This document shows positions 62,943 through 64,000 of a stretch of 64,000 nucleotides of DNA, piece after piece (position 1 is the stretch's first letter; each line of letters opens with the position of its first letter). A program made the position numbers and the translations under genes. The notes under the pieces are model-generated. The model was not told where the DNA came from. It made no database searches and saw nothing but the letters and a program-made list of their open reading frames with translations. Where the stretch lies: positions 1-64,000 of the forward strand of contig CAKRMK010000006.1 in the NCBI GenBank assembly GCA_934364795.1, written 5' to 3'. This DNA comes from an uncultured Blautia sp. (GTDB lineage: Bacteria; Bacillota; Clostridia; Lachnospirales; Lachnospiraceae).

Positions 62943-64000
62943 ATGTTTTCTCCAGTCCGGCTACACATTCCAGAAATGCCTTCTCATTCATGCTGTCTCT
63001 TAAACCAAACAGCATTTTGTTTACTACCTTCTCCATTGCTTTGTCTACTGCACCCATCAGCTTCTCTTTTTCCTCTTCTTCCAGAGGGCTGTTTTTCAGA
63101 GGTTTCATAATCCGCAGATTAAAATCGTTGACTGCGTTTTCCTTGATTTCCTGGATTCTCGGGATCAGTTCCTTTCCATCCAGCCATTTAAAAAACTCCT
63201 CCATCTGCTCCCTTACGATCCTGCCTGCGGCTTCTAAATTTTCCTGAAGCTCTGCGGGTGTTTCGTCCATGCGGAAGCTGTCCATGTCAAATAAAGTGAC
63301 GCCCTCGAATCTGCCTACCTCCGGCTCAATGTCTCTTGGCACGGCAAGGTCGATGAGAATAATATTTTTCTCAAGTTCCAGATCCTCAAACAATTCCTCC
63401 CGGAGAGTAAAATTGGGGCTTGCAGTTGCGCTTACTACCAGGTCACACTTGGGAAGGTACTCCATTCTTTCCCCGTAATTGATTCGCTTGCAGCCAAATG
63501 GGATGTTTACCACACCGCTTCGGTACTGTCTTACAGTGACCGTTACATCTGCCCCTGCCTCTTCTAAAGCCTGGGCGGCTACCTTTCCCATTTCTCCGTT
63601 TCCAATTACCATACAGGCTTTACCGGAAACAGAGTAGCCCTGTTTTTCCAGCATCTGGATAGCCTGGTGGATTACGGAAGGGTTGCCGTGGGAAAAGGGA
63701 ACTTCTGTCTTGATCTTCTTGCCTGCGGTGACGGCCATACGGAAAAGGACTTCCAGGGCTCCGTCTGTGGTGAAGTGCTCTCTTGCAATTCCAAGAGCAT
63801 CCTTTACCTGAGTGAGAATCTGGTCTTCTCCAAGGATCTGGGACTTCAGACCAGATGCAAGGTAGAAAAGGTGTTCTACGGCATCGTGGCCTTCCCGTCT
63901 GGTAAAATATTTCCGGTATTCATCGTTGTGGACATTTTTCAGTCTGCACAGCTCTTCATACAGGGAAACCTCTGCTTCCTCATCTACGCTTGCCCATACT
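62932..64000 (-). CDS. hemA: Glutamyl-tRNA reductase, N-terminus outside the window
   Basis: HemA reduces glutamyl-tRNA to glutamate 1-semialdehyde, the first step of the C5 pathway. The reading frame stays open to position 64000, giving the last 355 residues; about 60 N-terminal residues with the catalytic cysteine lie beyond the edge. Visible parts are HLFYLASGLKSQILGEDQIL near the left of the fragment, NPSVIHQAIQMLEKQGYSVS, the NADPH motif CMVIGNGEMGKVAAQALEEAG and the C-terminal dimerisation helices. It is the first visible gene of the hemA-sirC-hemC/cobA/hemD-hemB-hemL operon. Confidence 0.95.
   Translation of the reverse strand, partial: VWASVDEEAEVSLYEELCRLKNVHNDEYRKYFTRREGHDAVEHLFYLASGLKSQILGEDQILTQVKDALGIAREHFTTDGALEVLFRMAVTAGKKIKTEVPFSHGNPSVIHQAIQMLEKQGYSVSGKACMVIGNGEMGKVAAQALEEAGADVTVTVRQYRSGVVNIPFGCKRINYGERMEYLPKCDLVVSATASPNFTLREELFEDLELEKNIILIDLAVPRDIEPEVGRFEGVTLFDMDSFRMDETPAELQENLEAAGRIVREQMEEFFKWLDGKELIPRIQEIKENAVNDFNLRIMKPLKNSPLEEEEKEKLMGAVDKAMEKVVNKMLFGLRDSMNEKAFLECVAGLEKTYEK

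Overview
The window looks like a chromosomal segment of a gut anaerobe of the Lachnospiraceae (Clostridia), most like Blautia or a close relative. This is a judgement from gene content and protein sequence, not from a database search. The pointers are a type III glutamine synthetase, a cellobiose phosphorylase with a sugar ABC importer, Pta-AckA acetate production, an rpmF-yceD-ackA-pta-tmcAL block, consensus -35/-10 promoters, strong purine-rich ribosome binding sites and a full set of siroheme/corrinoid precursor genes. I see no prophage, insertion sequence, CRISPR array or rRNA. There is one tRNA gene.

Layout. 1-2.4 kb: a long rod-shaped inverted repeat that may be a 6S-like RNA, an HPr-like protein lacking the phosphorylatable His, and purF. 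2.5-6.9 kb: a nitrogen block, glnN (GSIII) behind a promoter plus intrinsic attenuator, then an ammonium transporter fused to a PII signalling domain. 6.9-9.3 kb: an ABC-F ATPase and a TRIC-family membrane protein. 9.35-9.44 kb: an intergenic hairpin repeat. 9.7-17.2 kb: a cellobiose or cello-oligosaccharide locus, with LacI regulator, binding protein and two permeases on the minus strand and cellobiose phosphorylase divergent. 17.3-26.6 kb: two MATE exporters, a tandem rhamnose-mutarotase-like protein, uup-selA and a GH2 glycosidase. 26.7-32.5 kb: a small secreted protein, a LytTR response regulator, and a convergent operon of a large Ig-like surface protein and a 7TM-DISM histidine kinase.

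32.7-38.4 kb: an esterase, rpmF-yceD, ackA, pta and tmcAL. 38.5-41.7 kb: a three-gene ABC transporter behind a T-box leader whose specifier codon reads UGG (Trp), making it the tryptophan importer TrpXYZ. 41.7-50 kb: the PFL/ACT pair, polA-coaE-walJ, an anti-sigma-like membrane protein and ftsH. 50.2 kb: tRNA-Leu(CAA). 50.5-55.2 kb: lysA, pyk, a rhomboid-like protein with a zinc ribbon, and corA. 55.3-57.7 kb: aroC and a lactonase-family propeller. 57.7-64 kb: the tetrapyrrole operon hemA-sirC-hemC/cobA/hemD-hemB-hemL, with overlapping genes and a three-enzyme fusion; hemA runs off the right edge.

How the genes fit together. glnN and amt-PII form an ammonium uptake and assimilation unit that seems controlled by RNA attenuation. 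The LacI locus brings in cello-oligosaccharides and splits cellobiose with phosphate. Pyk, Pta and AckA lie on the route from sugar to acetate. The surface protein, kinase and LytTR regulator look like an envelope-sensing unit and are the best candidate here for a little-described system. All start choices, domain calls and RNA folds were made by eye.
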